Assembly: GCA_019636845.1 (NCBI GenBank)
Contig: JAHBWV010000001.1
Location: 1,984,001 to 2,048,000, forward strand
Direction: 5' to 3'
From: Phycisphaeraceae bacterium
GTDB lineage: Bacteria > Planctomycetota > Phycisphaerae > Phycisphaerales > UBA1924
Length of the DNA: 64,000 nucleotides
The notes beneath the pieces are model-generated. The model ran no database searches. It had not been told where the DNA came from and worked only from the letters and a program-made list of their open reading frames with translations. This document shows, piece after piece, positions 35,970 to 44,606 of this stretch. Position 1 is the first letter of the stretch. Every line of letters begins with the position of its first letter. The position numbers and the translations under genes were made by a program.

Positions 35970-37484
35970 ATGCCCAAAGAATGCTCCGTGCGACACCACA
36001 TCCGCCAGAGTGTGTTCGTCTGTGCGACGATGGCGATCGTCGGATCTGCATCGTGCTCCATGCCCGGCGCCCGCTCTGAGCCACGTTCGACGGGAGCGGC
36101 TCAGCCGGTGGCTGTCTCGGCTTCGATGACGCTCCAGGATGCGAGGCGTGTGCAATCCGAGGTGATGGACTTTGCCGACGACATGACCATTCGCCTGGCT
36201 GAGGCGATTGACCAGCTTGAAACTGCTCCCTCATCGATCGAGTCGCGAACGATCGCCCATCGGTTGAAGTTCACCGTGGCGCACGGCGCGACGATCATCG
36301 CCGCGGCCCAGAACCCACGTATCGCGCTCGTTGACATGCTTGTGATGATCTCGCTGCAAAGAGCCCTGATCGAACGCAACATCGTGCCGGGAAGATACGG
36401 CGCGGAAGCCGACAGACTTCGAGCGGTCTTTGAGTCTTCTGAGTCGCAGATCAGGTCGCTTGCGAAACTGTCATTGACGAAAGAGCAACTCGCAGAGATC
36501 GATCGGCTGATCCAGCAATGGCTGGAGGAGAATCCGACTCGGCGTTATGCGGCGTATGTGCGGCTCTCGGACTTCGCGGATGCTCGGCAGGTCACGACCG
36601 GGCAGGCGGGTGCGAATCGGCCTTCCAACGTGCTCGGTTTGCTGTTTCTTGACCCCCTGTCGGGCCTGGACCCCACGACTCGCGAGATCGAACAGACACG
36701 GCTGTTTGCTGAACGGGCGATGTTCTATCTCCAGCGCGCGCCGATGCTGCTCAGCTGGCAGGCGGAGCTGCTCTACATCGACACGATCAGCGAGCCTGAG
36801 GCACGCCAGATTCTTGCGAATGTGGCGTCGACATCTGACGCGATCACGAAGCTGTCGGATGAGTTCGCGGAACTTCGTCTGCAACTCCCCGGCCTGCTCG
36901 CCACGGAGCGCCGCGCCATCATGGAGAGTCTCGACGGCACGATCGACACGCAGCGACGCGCGGCGATCGATCAGGCAGCGGCGGCTCTTCGTGCGGAGCG
37001 CGAGGCGACGATCTCGCAACTCGCTTCGGAGCAGGAGCGTCTTGGCGCAGTCATCGCGGACCTGAGCACGCTGGTTGGAGCGTCCACAACGCTGGCGGAG
37101 AGCGTCAGAGAAGCGGCTCTGAGCGGCACTGAGTTGGCGCTGGCCCTTGGGCTTGATGAGCCGTCGGAGCCGGGTTCGGCAATCGCGAAACTGGCTGCCT
37201 ACACGGAGGCCATGAAGCAGACGACACTCGCGGCGGATCGGCTGGGCACTCTCGCAGAGGCCCTGGTCTCGGCGACCAATCCTGAGCTGGTTGAAACACG
37301 CCTCGCGGTGCTCGAGCAACGTATCGAGAACGCGGAAGACTCCGCGAACAGATTGCTCGACCGCGCGTTCAGGTTGGGCGTGATGCTGATCGCCATGCTG
37401 GTCATCGGGCTGGCGGGCATCGTTGTGCTGGCATCGGTACTCGGCGTTTTCAGAGCGAAGCGTACGCAACCGTCCGCAGCGTGA
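35970..37484 (+). CDS. Coiled-coil-rich envelope protein with C-terminal membrane anchor
   Basis: A 504-residue protein with an N-terminal export signal (SVFVCATMAIVGSASC), possibly a lipoprotein although the lipobox is poor, and a C-terminal transmembrane helix (about 470-493, MLIAMLVIGLAGIVVLASVL). In between it is largely helical and Ala/Glu/Arg/Leu-rich, with long coiled coils (about 285-360 and 430-460). No enzymatic motif is seen. It follows the HemW-like gene by about 45 bases on the same strand. Function unknown. Confidence 0.75.
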   Translation: MPKECSVRHHIRQSVFVCATMAIVGSASCSMPGARSEPRSTGAAQPVAVSASMTLQDARRVQSEVMDFADDMTIRLAEAIDQLETAPSSIESRTIAHRLKFTVAHGATIIAAAQNPRIALVDMLVMISLQRALIERNIVPGRYGAEADRLRAVFESSESQIRSLAKLSLTKEQLAEIDRLIQQWLEENPTRRYAAYVRLSDFADARQVTTGQAGANRPSNVLGLLFLDPLSGLDPTTREIEQTRLFAERAMFYLQRAPMLLSWQAELLYIDTISEPEARQILANVASTSDAITKLSDEFAELRLQLPGLLATERRAIMESLDGTIDTQRRAAIDQAAAALRAEREATISQLASEQERLGAVIADLSTLVGASTTLAESVREAALSGTELALALGLDEPSEPGSAIAKLAAYTEAMKQTTLAADRLGTLAEALVSATNPELVETRLAVLEQRIENAEDSANRLLDRAFRLGVMLIAMLVIGLAGIVVLASVLGVFRAKRTQPSAA

Positions 37485-37511
37485 CGGCTCGACGGGCCTT
37501 CAGTCGGTGGA

Positions 37512-37907
37512 CTATCTGAGCCGTACCAGTTTGCCCTTGCGCTTCACGATGTTCTTGTAGTCCCATTGGATGTCCGCGGACTTCGCGAGCCATCGCTTGA
37601 GATCCTTCGCCACGATCTGATCCGCATCGGTGTACCGCACGCCCGCGGTCTTGAAGCCCCCTTCGGCCTCGAGTCCGGGTTCGTCAAAAGAGCGGCCGCT
37701 CCAGAACATGAGGCGGATGCAGTCCTTGAGCTTGCTGTACCCGACGATGGGGTTGCCGTCGAGGAACCAGACCGGGTGCCGGTGCCAGATCTTGCACTCG
37801 GCGCCCTTGAGGTGTCGGTCGATCGCCTTGCTCAGCGTATCGCAAATGGGCTGGTCTGTCTCGGATTGCGTAGCGTTGTAGGCGAGGATGTCTTCGTGGA
37901 TCGGCAT
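37512..37907 (-). CDS. DUF1801 domain protein (complete copy)
   Basis: A 131-residue protein of the DUF1801/YdhG-like fold, a small single-domain family of unknown function. Typical wording is CKIWHRHPVWFLDGNPIVGY, then CIRLMFWSGRSFDEPGLEAE and the C-terminal KDLKRWLAKSADIQWDYKNI. GGAGG eight bases before the ATG at 37907 fixes the start. The first 75 codons are repeated about 1 kb away as a truncated copy on the same strand. Confidence 0.85.
   Translation of the reverse strand: MPIHEDILAYNATQSETDQPICDTLSKAIDRHLKGAECKIWHRHPVWFLDGNPIVGYSKLKDCIRLMFWSGRSFDEPGLEAEGGFKTAGVRYTDADQIVAKDLKRWLAKSADIQWDYKNIVKRKGKLVRLR
37681..37907 (-). repeat. Direct repeat, copy A (5' part of the DUF1801 gene)
   Basis: This 227-base segment aligns without gaps to 38694-38920 (offset 1013). 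Similarity is highest in the middle, where more than 70 consecutive bases are identical, and weaker at both ends. It covers the start codon and first 75 codons of the complete DUF1801 gene. Together with copy B it brackets a nucleotidyltransferase gene. Confidence 0.9.
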
Positions 37908-38057
37908 GTCTGGGCCTCCACGCGAACAGTATCCGCGTTTCCCGATTGGCACGTGCCTCCAGAGCGGCGAAGGCAGGTGGCACGTCTATGCCGCCTGCCC
38001 ACACGTTCGCGGCTGCTCCGTTCCGTTGCGTATGCAAGTTTTGCCGTACAATCACGC

Positions 38058-38651
38058 ATGCTTGATGAGTCATCGACTCCCATTGACCTCCTGCAACGGA
38101 TGGTGGATGCTGTGGAACACGTGCGCCAACGACTCTTGCGTGCTTCCGCCGCCCTTCGCGGTGCTGGCGTGGACTACGCCGTTGTGGGAGGCAACGCCGT
38201 CGCCGCATGGGTCGCCACCATCGATCGCGCCGCGGTACGCAACACGCAGGATGTCGATGTCATGATCCGGCGCACGGACTTCGACGCGGCAAAGGCCGCG
38301 TTGGAACGTGCGGGTTTCGTGTACCGCCGCGCTGCGGGCATGGATCTCTTTCTCGACAATGCCGCCGCCTCGGCCCGCGATGCAGTCCACATCATCTTCG
38401 CGGGCGAACTCGTCAAGCCCGGCGAGCCCGCCCCGAATCCTGACGTCAGCGAATCCACGGACATGGGCGCATTCCAGGTTCTCGACCTCGAGGCCCTCGT
38501 CCGCATCAAGCTGACAGCGTTCCGCCGCAAGGATCAGGTTCATCTGCTGGACATGCTCGGCGTCGGGCTCATCGACGCGTCGTGGACGAACCGGCTCCCC
38601 GCCCCTCTCGCCTCACGCCTGCAGGAACTGGTTGACTCACCTGATGCGTGA
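38058..38651 (+). CDS. Nucleotidyltransferase-fold protein
   Basis: A 197-residue protein with the minimal nucleotidyltransferase signature: GVDYAVVGGNAVAAWVA (GG at 44-45), then TQDVDVMI with D65 and D67 as metal ligands. The remaining part, including FQVLDLEALVRIKLTAFRRK, resembles the antitoxin/resistance-type or AbiEii-like branch of the superfamily. The third acidic residue is not obvious. No ribosome site precedes the ATG, and a TACAAT hexamer lies only five bases upstream, so the mRNA could be leaderless. The gene lies opposite to, and between, two related DUF1801 copies. Confidence 0.75.
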   Translation: MLDESSTPIDLLQRMVDAVEHVRQRLLRASAALRGAGVDYAVVGGNAVAAWVATIDRAAVRNTQDVDVMIRRTDFDAAKAALERAGFVYRRAAGMDLFLDNAAASARDAVHIIFAGELVKPGEPAPNPDVSESTDMGAFQVLDLEALVRIKLTAFRRKDQVHLLDMLGVGLIDASWTNRLPAPLASRLQELVDSPDA

Positions 38652-38683
38652 CCGCCTCGCACACAATGTGCGTCACCTGCGGT

Positions 38684-38920
38684 TTACCCCGGCTCATCGA
38701 ACGACCGCCCGCTCCAGAACATGAGCCGGATGCAGTCCTTGAGTTTGCAGTACCCGACGTTGGGGTTGCCGTCGAGGAACCAGACCGGGTGCCGGTGCCA
38801 GATCTTGCACTCGGCGCCCTTGAGGTGTCGGTCGATCGCCTTGCTTAGAGCATCGCAGATGGCCCTATCCGCCGCGGCCTGTGCTGCGTTGTACGCGAGG
38901 ATGTCTGGGTGGATCGTCAT
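38684..38920 (-). pseudogene. Truncated DUF1801 copy
   Basis: A 78-residue frame that matches the first three quarters of the 37512-37907 protein, including CKIWHRHPVWFLDGNPNVGY and CIRLMFWSGRSFDEPG, then stops at a TAA just beyond the repeated segment. The C-terminal third present in the full copy is missing, so it is probably a broken duplicate. It starts three bases after the end of the pseudouridine synthase gene on the same strand and could still be transcribed. The overlapping direct repeat, copy B, spans 38694-38920. Confidence 0.8.
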
Positions 38921-38923
38921 GCG

Positions 38924-39694
38924 CTATTCGTCGTCATGGGATTCTTCGCCCCGCGCTGGGGACAGGTCGGGCCTCTTGAGTCCGTTTCGTCCGAGCAGCG
39001 AGCGGAGGTCGCTCGGCCACTTGGTGCGAACATCGATCTTCTCGCTCGTGGTGGGGTGGGTGAACGAGAGGCGGTGGGCGTGGAGCGCGAGGCGGCGTGC
39101 GGCCTCGGCGACGGCGCGGGGGGCATACACCTTGTCGCCGAGAACCGGGCAGCCGATCGATTCCATGTGCACGCGGATCTGGTGGAGGCGGCCGGTGAGG
39201 GGGCGGCACTCAACGAGCGACATGCCGACCACGCGCTGGAGCACGCGGTACGCGGTGATCGCGGGCTTGCCCTTCGGCGAAATGCGGGCGAGTTTCTGCT
39301 CGTCCTCGACTTCGAGGATCGGGCGTTTAATGAGGCCGCTGTCGTGGGCGGGTCCTTTGGCGACGACGGCCCAATAGAATTTCTTCACCTGGCGTTTGGC
39401 GAAGGCGTCGCGCATCGCGTCGTAGGCGCGGGGGCGGAGTCCGACGAGGAGGAGGCCGCTGGTGGGCCGGTCGAGCCGGTGAAGCAATCCGAAGTCGCGA
39501 TCACGTCCGAGGTTCTGCAGCTTGGCGCCGAGTTCCTCGATCCCGAAGAGCCCGTTGAGGAGCGTGTCGCGTGTGTGCCCCTTGCCGGGCTGCGTCGGCA
39601 TGCCCGTGGGTTTCTCGACGACCATGAGGTCGTCGTCGCGGTAGACGATGCGGAGCGTCACGCGAGGGTTGGGCTCGACGGAGAGGTTACTCAA
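38924..39694 (-). CDS. RluA-family pseudouridine synthase
   Basis: A 256-residue RNA-modifying enzyme. The catalytic motif HRLDRPTSGLLLVGL contains the nucleophilic Asp, followed by the conserved GRLHQIRVHMESIGCPVLGD block. There is no N-terminal S4 domain, so it resembles the shorter RluA/TruC type, acting on rRNA or tRNA; the exact target is not deducible. It starts within the end of pgl (ATGA overlap) and ends next to the truncated DUF1801 copy. Confidence 0.93.
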   Translation of the reverse strand: MSNLSVEPNPRVTLRIVYRDDDLMVVEKPTGMPTQPGKGHTRDTLLNGLFGIEELGAKLQNLGRDRDFGLLHRLDRPTSGLLLVGLRPRAYDAMRDAFAKRQVKKFYWAVVAKGPAHDSGLIKRPILEVEDEQKLARISPKGKPAITAYRVLQRVVGMSLVECRPLTGRLHQIRVHMESIGCPVLGDKVYAPRAVAEAARRLALHAHRLSFTHPTTSEKIDVRTKWPSDLRSLLGRNGLKRPDLSPARGEESHDDE

Positions 39695-40518
39695 CGCCCC
39701 CCCACATTGGCAGAGCCAGTGCTTGTGCCGTCACCGGCTGAATCCGGTATGGGGCAAGCTGCTTCATCGATGTACCAGCGCAGCTCGCCCGCGAGCGGTC
39801 GAATGCCGAGGATCGGCATCTCGCGCGGGCCGACCTGTCGAGCCGCGATCTTCGTGAGCGTTGCTCGCTTGCCCGATCCGGTGACCATCACACCGATGAA
39901 GCGTGATGCGTTGAGCAGTGGAAATGTCATCGTGACGCGATCAGGAGGCGTGACTGTCGGTCCGGCGTTGATCGCGATAAGCCGATCTCGCGCGTCGAGC
40001 GCGGGGGAGTGCGGGAAGAGACTTGCGGTGTGACCGTCTGTGCCCATGCCGAGGAGGACGTAATCAAGCCGATCGTGCCCCTTCTCACGCCACTCCAGCA
40101 CTTCGCGGAGCGCACGCTCATACACCTCGTCGGCGTCGGGTTCGGTCGCCCGCATCGGATGGACCTGCTCGGCGGGGATGTCCGAGTGCACGACGATCGT
40201 CTCACGGATCATCTTGTAGTTGGATCTGTCATCCTCGAACGGCACGCGTCGCTCGTCGACAATCCAGAGGTGCGTGCGTTTCCATGGAAACTCGCGGCAT
40301 GCTGGGTCGTACATGAGCCGCCGGTAGAACGGCTCGGGCGTCGAGCCCCCGGAGAGGGCGAGGTGGAAATCGCCGAATGCGCGTACGCATCCACTGGCAT
40401 GGACGAGAAGATCGGCGATCATCGCGTCGATGAGTTCGTCGGGGCTTTCACGGAGGACCACGCCACCGGGGAGGTTCGGCATGGGCGGGCGTGGCACGAC
40501 GTCGTAGATCTCGGACAT
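39691..40518 (-). CDS. pgl: 6-phosphogluconolactonase
   Basis: A 275-residue enzyme of the oxidative pentose phosphate pathway that hydrolyses 6-phosphogluconolactone, the product of Zwf. The motifs FHLALSGGSTPEPFYRRL, HLWIVDERRVPFEDDRSNYK and YVLLGMGTDGHTASLFPHSP are those of the SugNAcIsomerase/DevB fold. The start at 40518 is chosen because the sequence upstream lies in the zwf-pgl spacer. It lies 82 bases after zwf on the same strand, and its stop overlaps the pseudouridine synthase start. Confidence 0.95.
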   Translation of the reverse strand: MSEIYDVVPRPPMPNLPGGVVLRESPDELIDAMIADLLVHASGCVRAFGDFHLALSGGSTPEPFYRRLMYDPACREFPWKRTHLWIVDERRVPFEDDRSNYKMIRETIVVHSDIPAEQVHPMRATEPDADEVYERALREVLEWREKGHDRLDYVLLGMGTDGHTASLFPHSPALDARDRLIAINAGPTVTPPDRVTMTFPLLNASRFIGVMVTGSGKRATLTKIAARQVGPREMPILGIRPLAGELRWYIDEAACPIPDSAGDGTSTGSANVGGR

Positions 40519-40600
40519 CGGGCTTATTGTGGCGTGGAGCGGGGTCCAACGCCACCCCGCCAGCGACTGTTTCGGCTGCAACCGATTGGAGACCGGTTGC

Positions 40601-42163
40601 TCAGCGTGTCTCGTGCTGGGCTGGGTTGTGCCATGAACGGCCCTCGCGGGCGAGAATGGCATCCGAGCCGGGCGGCCCCCACGAACCCGGCGTGTATGTC
40701 TCGATTCCCCTCCGGAGCGATTCGGACTCGATGATGGGTTGGCAGAGCCGCCAGCCGCCCTCGACCTCGTCGCGGTGCTTGTAGAGCGTTCGGTCGCCAC
40801 GCATGGCATCGAGGATGAGCGGGCCGTAGGCCTCGATCGGCTCGCCGCCGAAGGTTTTGTGGTAGTCGAGATCGAGTTTCGCGCTCTCTATGCGGAAGTT
40901 CGCGCCCGGCACCTTGCCGAGCACACGAAGGGAGATCCCCTCTGTCGGTGCGATATTGATCACGAGACGGTTGGGTGCGAAGTCGGTCGCCGGCTGACCG
41001 AAGCGTTCAAAGACGTTAATGGGCGGGCGTTTGAACTGAACAACGACCTCGGTGAGTTTGCGGGCCATTTTCTTGCCGGATCGGAGATAGAAGGGCACGC
41101 CGGCCCAGCGCCAGTTGTCGAACTCGACGCGCATCGCGCCGAATGTCTCTGTGCCGCGGGAGGGATCGACCCCGTCCTCGGCGACGTAGGCGGGCTCGGA
41201 ACCGGAGCCTGGACCATACCTGCCGAGCGAGGCGTGGCGTTCGATACCCTCGTGAGGTATGGGCCTCGTCACGTTCAGGAGCTTTATCTTTTCACGCATG
41301 ATGGCGTTCGAGTCGTAAACGCTCGGGGGCTCGATGGCGACAAGTGCGAGCACCTGGAGCAGGTGGCTCTGGATCATGTCACGGACTGCGCCGGCCTGGT
41401 CGTAGAAGTTCGCGGCTCGCGACCCGACGCCGAGGGTTTCTGCGGCTGTCAACTGCACGTGGTCGACATGGTTGCGGTTCCAGAGGGGCTCGAAGATCGC
41501 GTTGGCGAATCGCAAGACGATCAGGTTCTGCACGAGTTCCTTGCCGAGATAATGGTCGATCCGGTAGATCGCATCCTCCTCGAAGACTCGCCCGAGTGCC
41601 ATATTCAATGACTTGGCGGAGCGAAGGTCGTTGCCGAAGGGCTTCTCGACGATGATGCGTTGCCATGCCGTCTGCTCCGGCTGGAGCGAGCACCACCTCT
41701 TCCCTTCCGCAACGATACCTGCCTCACCAATTGCACCAATGATCGGTTCGTACAGTGCGGGTGCGACTGAGAGGTAATAGAGAACGTTGGGCTGGCCGTC
41801 GGCTTTGGAGCAGCCGAAAGTCTCTGCGATGGTTGCCAGACGCGGGGTGAGCGTTGCGTAGAGCTCCCGTGTCGCGCCGTCGCCGGCGTGGTAGTGCAGT
41901 TTCCGAGCGAACGCCCCCCACTTTCCCTCGTCGAACCCCTTGGCGTTCTCCTTGACCCAAGGGTGCATCGTTTCCCGGAAGGCCTCGTCCGACATGGCCG
42001 TGCGGCTTGTCCCGACGACGAAAGTGCCGTCGGGTAACTGGTTCCGCGTGTAAAGCTCGTATAAGGCGGGGATCAGCTTTCGCTTCGTCAGGTCGCCTGA
42101 GGCGCCGAAGATCACGATCGCACAGGGGTCGGCGGCGTGGGGGGCAGCGTGGGAGGTGGCCAT
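40601..42163 (-). CDS. zwf: Glucose-6-phosphate 1-dehydrogenase
   Basis: A 520-residue enzyme that oxidises glucose 6-phosphate to 6-phosphogluconolactone with NAD(P). The Rossmann motif is IFGASGDLTKRKLIPALYEL, and the active-site signature RIDHYLGKE (residues 201-209) includes the catalytic His. The 20 or so terminal residues are extra. It heads the zwf-pgl-pseudouridine synthase group and supplies NADPH and pentoses; gnd is not present, but rpe lies 20 kb away. Confidence 0.97.
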   Translation of the reverse strand: MATSHAAPHAADPCAIVIFGASGDLTKRKLIPALYELYTRNQLPDGTFVVGTSRTAMSDEAFRETMHPWVKENAKGFDEGKWGAFARKLHYHAGDGATRELYATLTPRLATIAETFGCSKADGQPNVLYYLSVAPALYEPIIGAIGEAGIVAEGKRWCSLQPEQTAWQRIIVEKPFGNDLRSAKSLNMALGRVFEEDAIYRIDHYLGKELVQNLIVLRFANAIFEPLWNRNHVDHVQLTAAETLGVGSRAANFYDQAGAVRDMIQSHLLQVLALVAIEPPSVYDSNAIMREKIKLLNVTRPIPHEGIERHASLGRYGPGSGSEPAYVAEDGVDPSRGTETFGAMRVEFDNWRWAGVPFYLRSGKKMARKLTEVVVQFKRPPINVFERFGQPATDFAPNRLVINIAPTEGISLRVLGKVPGANFRIESAKLDLDYHKTFGGEPIEAYGPLILDAMRGDRTLYKHRDEVEGGWRLCQPIIESESLRRGIETYTPGSWGPPGSDAILAREGRSWHNPAQHETR

Positions 42164-42255
42164 GGCACAATGCTATCGGACCGCCGCGCTACCGTTGTTG
42201 ACGACCTGATCGCTGATTCTGCCCGCCCCGAACGAGAAATGACCCTGACGAGCCC

Positions 42256-43362
42256 ATGAACCCCCTCTACCGCATTCTGGACGCGAACGGCAACCGGGCC
42301 AGAGAGGCCCTGCGTGTGCTGGAGGACATCGCGCGATTCGTGCTGAACGACGGTGCTGCTTCTGAGGAGCTCAAACGCCTGCGCCACGGGTTGGTTGAGG
42401 CGGTCGGATCGCTCACAGCCCCGAGCAATGGCCCGCTCTCGCTGCTGGAGGCACGAGACACACCGGGGGATGTCGGAACCTCGATCTCAACACCGAGCGA
42501 GACCGCCCGGTCGGACCTTATCCATGTGGTTCGCTCGAACGCTTCCCGATTAGGAGAGGCCCTTCGCTCGATCGAGGAAGCGGCCAAGGGCCTCAGCGGC
42601 GAGAGTGGGCCCTTTGAGCAAGCCCGCTACAGCGTGTACACGCTCGAACGACGGCTTGTCCTCGCGCTCGCGAAGCCCGCGATCCCACGGGTGCGTCTGT
42701 GCGTGCTTCTCACCGGCTCGATGTGCGTCCTCCCGTGGCAGCGCGTGGCTGAGGCGTCGCTCGCGGGGGGATGCAACATCATTCAGGTTCGAGAGAAGGA
42801 GATGGGCGACCGAGATCTGCTCGCGCGCGTCCGATGCGTCATGGAGATCCGCGACCGATTGGATCCTTCGGCGCTTGTCATCGTCAATGACAGGGCGGAC
42901 ATCGCGCGGCTCGCGAGGGCGGACGGCGTTCATGTCGGGCAGGGGGATCTCGCGCCGTCCGATGCTCGTACGATCGTCGGCGAGCGAGCACTCGTCGGTG
43001 TGTCGACGGGCACGATCGAGGAAGCACGGGTCGCAGTGGCCACGGGAGCCGATCTCTGCGGAGTCGGACCGATGTTTGCGACATCGACAAAGGACAAGCC
43101 GGTCACGCAGGGGCCCGCATATCTCTCGGCGTATCTTGCGGATGCTGAGGCGTCCCGTGCGTCGTATCTGGCAATCGGGGGGATCACGCCGGAGAATCTG
43201 CCCCAGCTGGTCGCGCGTGGTTGCAGGGGAATCGCGGTATCCTCGGTTGTGTGCCGCGACAAGGATCCGGACGCGGTGTGTCGGCAGCTCTGGAACGCGT
43301 TGAGTGCCGGCGTCTCCGATCCAGACCGGTCTGAAGAGCGTTGCCACCACAAGAGCCGATAG
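42256..43362 (+). CDS. thiE: ThiD2-ThiE fusion: thiamine-phosphate synthase
   Basis: A 368-residue protein. The first 135 residues match the ThiD2-type domain found fused to ThiE: YRILDANGNRAREALRVLED and SDLIHVVRSNASRLGEALRS. The rest is a TIM-barrel thiamine-phosphate synthase with IIQVREKEMGDRDLL, VIVNDRADIARLARADGVHV, DLCGVGPMFATSTKDKP and a Gly-rich phosphate loop (YLAIGGITPENLPQL). It condenses the hydroxymethylpyrimidine and thiazole moieties of thiamine. An M16 peptidase gene follows after eight bases. Confidence 0.93.
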   Translation: MNPLYRILDANGNRAREALRVLEDIARFVLNDGAASEELKRLRHGLVEAVGSLTAPSNGPLSLLEARDTPGDVGTSISTPSETARSDLIHVVRSNASRLGEALRSIEEAAKGLSGESGPFEQARYSVYTLERRLVLALAKPAIPRVRLCVLLTGSMCVLPWQRVAEASLAGGCNIIQVREKEMGDRDLLARVRCVMEIRDRLDPSALVIVNDRADIARLARADGVHVGQGDLAPSDARTIVGERALVGVSTGTIEEARVAVATGADLCGVGPMFATSTKDKPVTQGPAYLSAYLADAEASRASYLAIGGITPENLPQLVARGCRGIAVSSVVCRDKDPDAVCRQLWNALSAGVSDPDRSEERCHHKSR

Positions 43363-43370
43363 AGTCATCC

Positions 43371-44606
43371 ATGCCGATCACATTTCACAAGCATGTCCTC
43401 CCAAACGGTCTGACGATCATCGCGGAGTGCGATCCGGATGCGCACACCTCGGCGTGCGGTTTCTTTGTCCGCACCGGCGCGCGTGACGAGTCACCGACGG
43501 TCATGGGCGTGAGCCACTTCCTTGAGCACATGATGTTCAAGGGTACCGACACACTCTCTGCGGACGATATCAATCGGGGATTCGACGAGCTCGGGGCCCG
43601 TAACAACGCGTTCACGAGCAACGAGATGACGTGTTTCTACGCGCATGTGCTCCCGGAGCATCTTGGATCCGCGACGGAACTGCTCGGAAAGATGATGCGT
43701 CCTGCCCTGCGAGTCGGCGACTTTGACACGGAGAAGGGTGTCATCCTCGAAGAGATCGCCATGTACAAGGACAACCCGTTCTGGGTTCTGTATGAGGCGT
43801 GCGTGGAGCGACACTATCCGAATCACCCGATGTCGCACCGCGTTCTCGGCACAAACGAGACGATCACCGCGCTCTCGCGCGATCAGATGGCGGGGTATTT
43901 CGAGCACCGATACTCTGCGGACACCACGACGGTCGCCTTCGCGGGGCGGGTGGACTTCGGCGCTGTCGTTGAGCAGATCGAATCTCTCTGTGCGTCGTGG
44001 CCCCGCACGGGCGCGGTCCGTGACTCGAAGTCACCACCGATCTGGGAGGGCTCGTTCGAGATTCGGGACGAGAAGGTGAGCCGGGCCTATATGCTCGGGA
44101 TGTCGCTCGCGCCGAGCGCGCAGGACCCGCGTCGCTACGCGGCAGCGATGCTGGCGCAGATCCTGGGGGGTTCGGACAACAGCCGCCTGCACTGGGCACT
44201 GATCGAGACAGGGCTCGCCGACGAGGCACAGGCCGCTCACGACCCGCACGATGGCACGGGGGAGTACTACGTCTACTGCTCGTGCGACCCGGAGAACGCG
44301 ACAGAGTGCTGGTCGGTCGTGGAACGCGAGATCGCAAACCTCTCGGATTCTCTGACCGAAGACGACCTGATGCGCCTTCGCAACAAGCTCGCAACGGCGG
44401 TGACGCTCGGGGGCGAACGCCCGCATGATCGGATGCACCGGATCGGGCGACTCTGGACGCTTCTGGGCGAGTATCGCACGCTTGAGGAGGAGCTCGAGCG
44501 TATCAACTCGGTCACGCTCGCGGACCTGCGAGCGGTTGCCGCGGCGTACCCGATCTCGCGAATGACGGTCGGAAGACTCGAACCGGCCACACCCGCCGGG
44601 GCTTAA
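43371..44606 (+). CDS. M16-family zinc peptidase
   Basis: A 411-residue insulinase-like protease. The inverted zinc motif HFLEH lies in GVSHFLEHMMFKGT (H and H as ligands with Glu as base), and the third ligand Glu is in GVILEEIAMYKDNP. LQNGLRV-type LPNGLTIIAE starts the domain. It corresponds to the active half of a processing-peptidase-like pair. It lies eight bases after thiE, and its stop overlaps the convergent trmD gene. Confidence 0.93.
   Translation: MPITFHKHVLPNGLTIIAECDPDAHTSACGFFVRTGARDESPTVMGVSHFLEHMMFKGTDTLSADDINRGFDELGARNNAFTSNEMTCFYAHVLPEHLGSATELLGKMMRPALRVGDFDTEKGVILEEIAMYKDNPFWVLYEACVERHYPNHPMSHRVLGTNETITALSRDQMAGYFEHRYSADTTTVAFAGRVDFGAVVEQIESLCASWPRTGAVRDSKSPPIWEGSFEIRDEKVSRAYMLGMSLAPSAQDPRRYAAAMLAQILGGSDNSRLHWALIETGLADEAQAAHDPHDGTGEYYVYCSCDPENATECWSVVEREIANLSDSLTEDDLMRLRNKLATAVTLGGERPHDRMHRIGRLWTLLGEYRTLEEELERINSVTLADLRAVAAAYPISRMTVGRLEPATPAGA

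Noticed and set aside
36471..37469. Minus-strand frame of 332 codons antisense to the coiled-coil protein
   Set aside because: Arg/Gln-rich composition with no motif. The plus-strand protein has an export signal and a membrane anchor and better coding character.
38684..38920. Treating the short DUF1801 copy as a functional gene
   Set aside because: It lacks the C-terminal third present in the full copy and ends just beyond the repeated segment, so truncation is the simpler reading.
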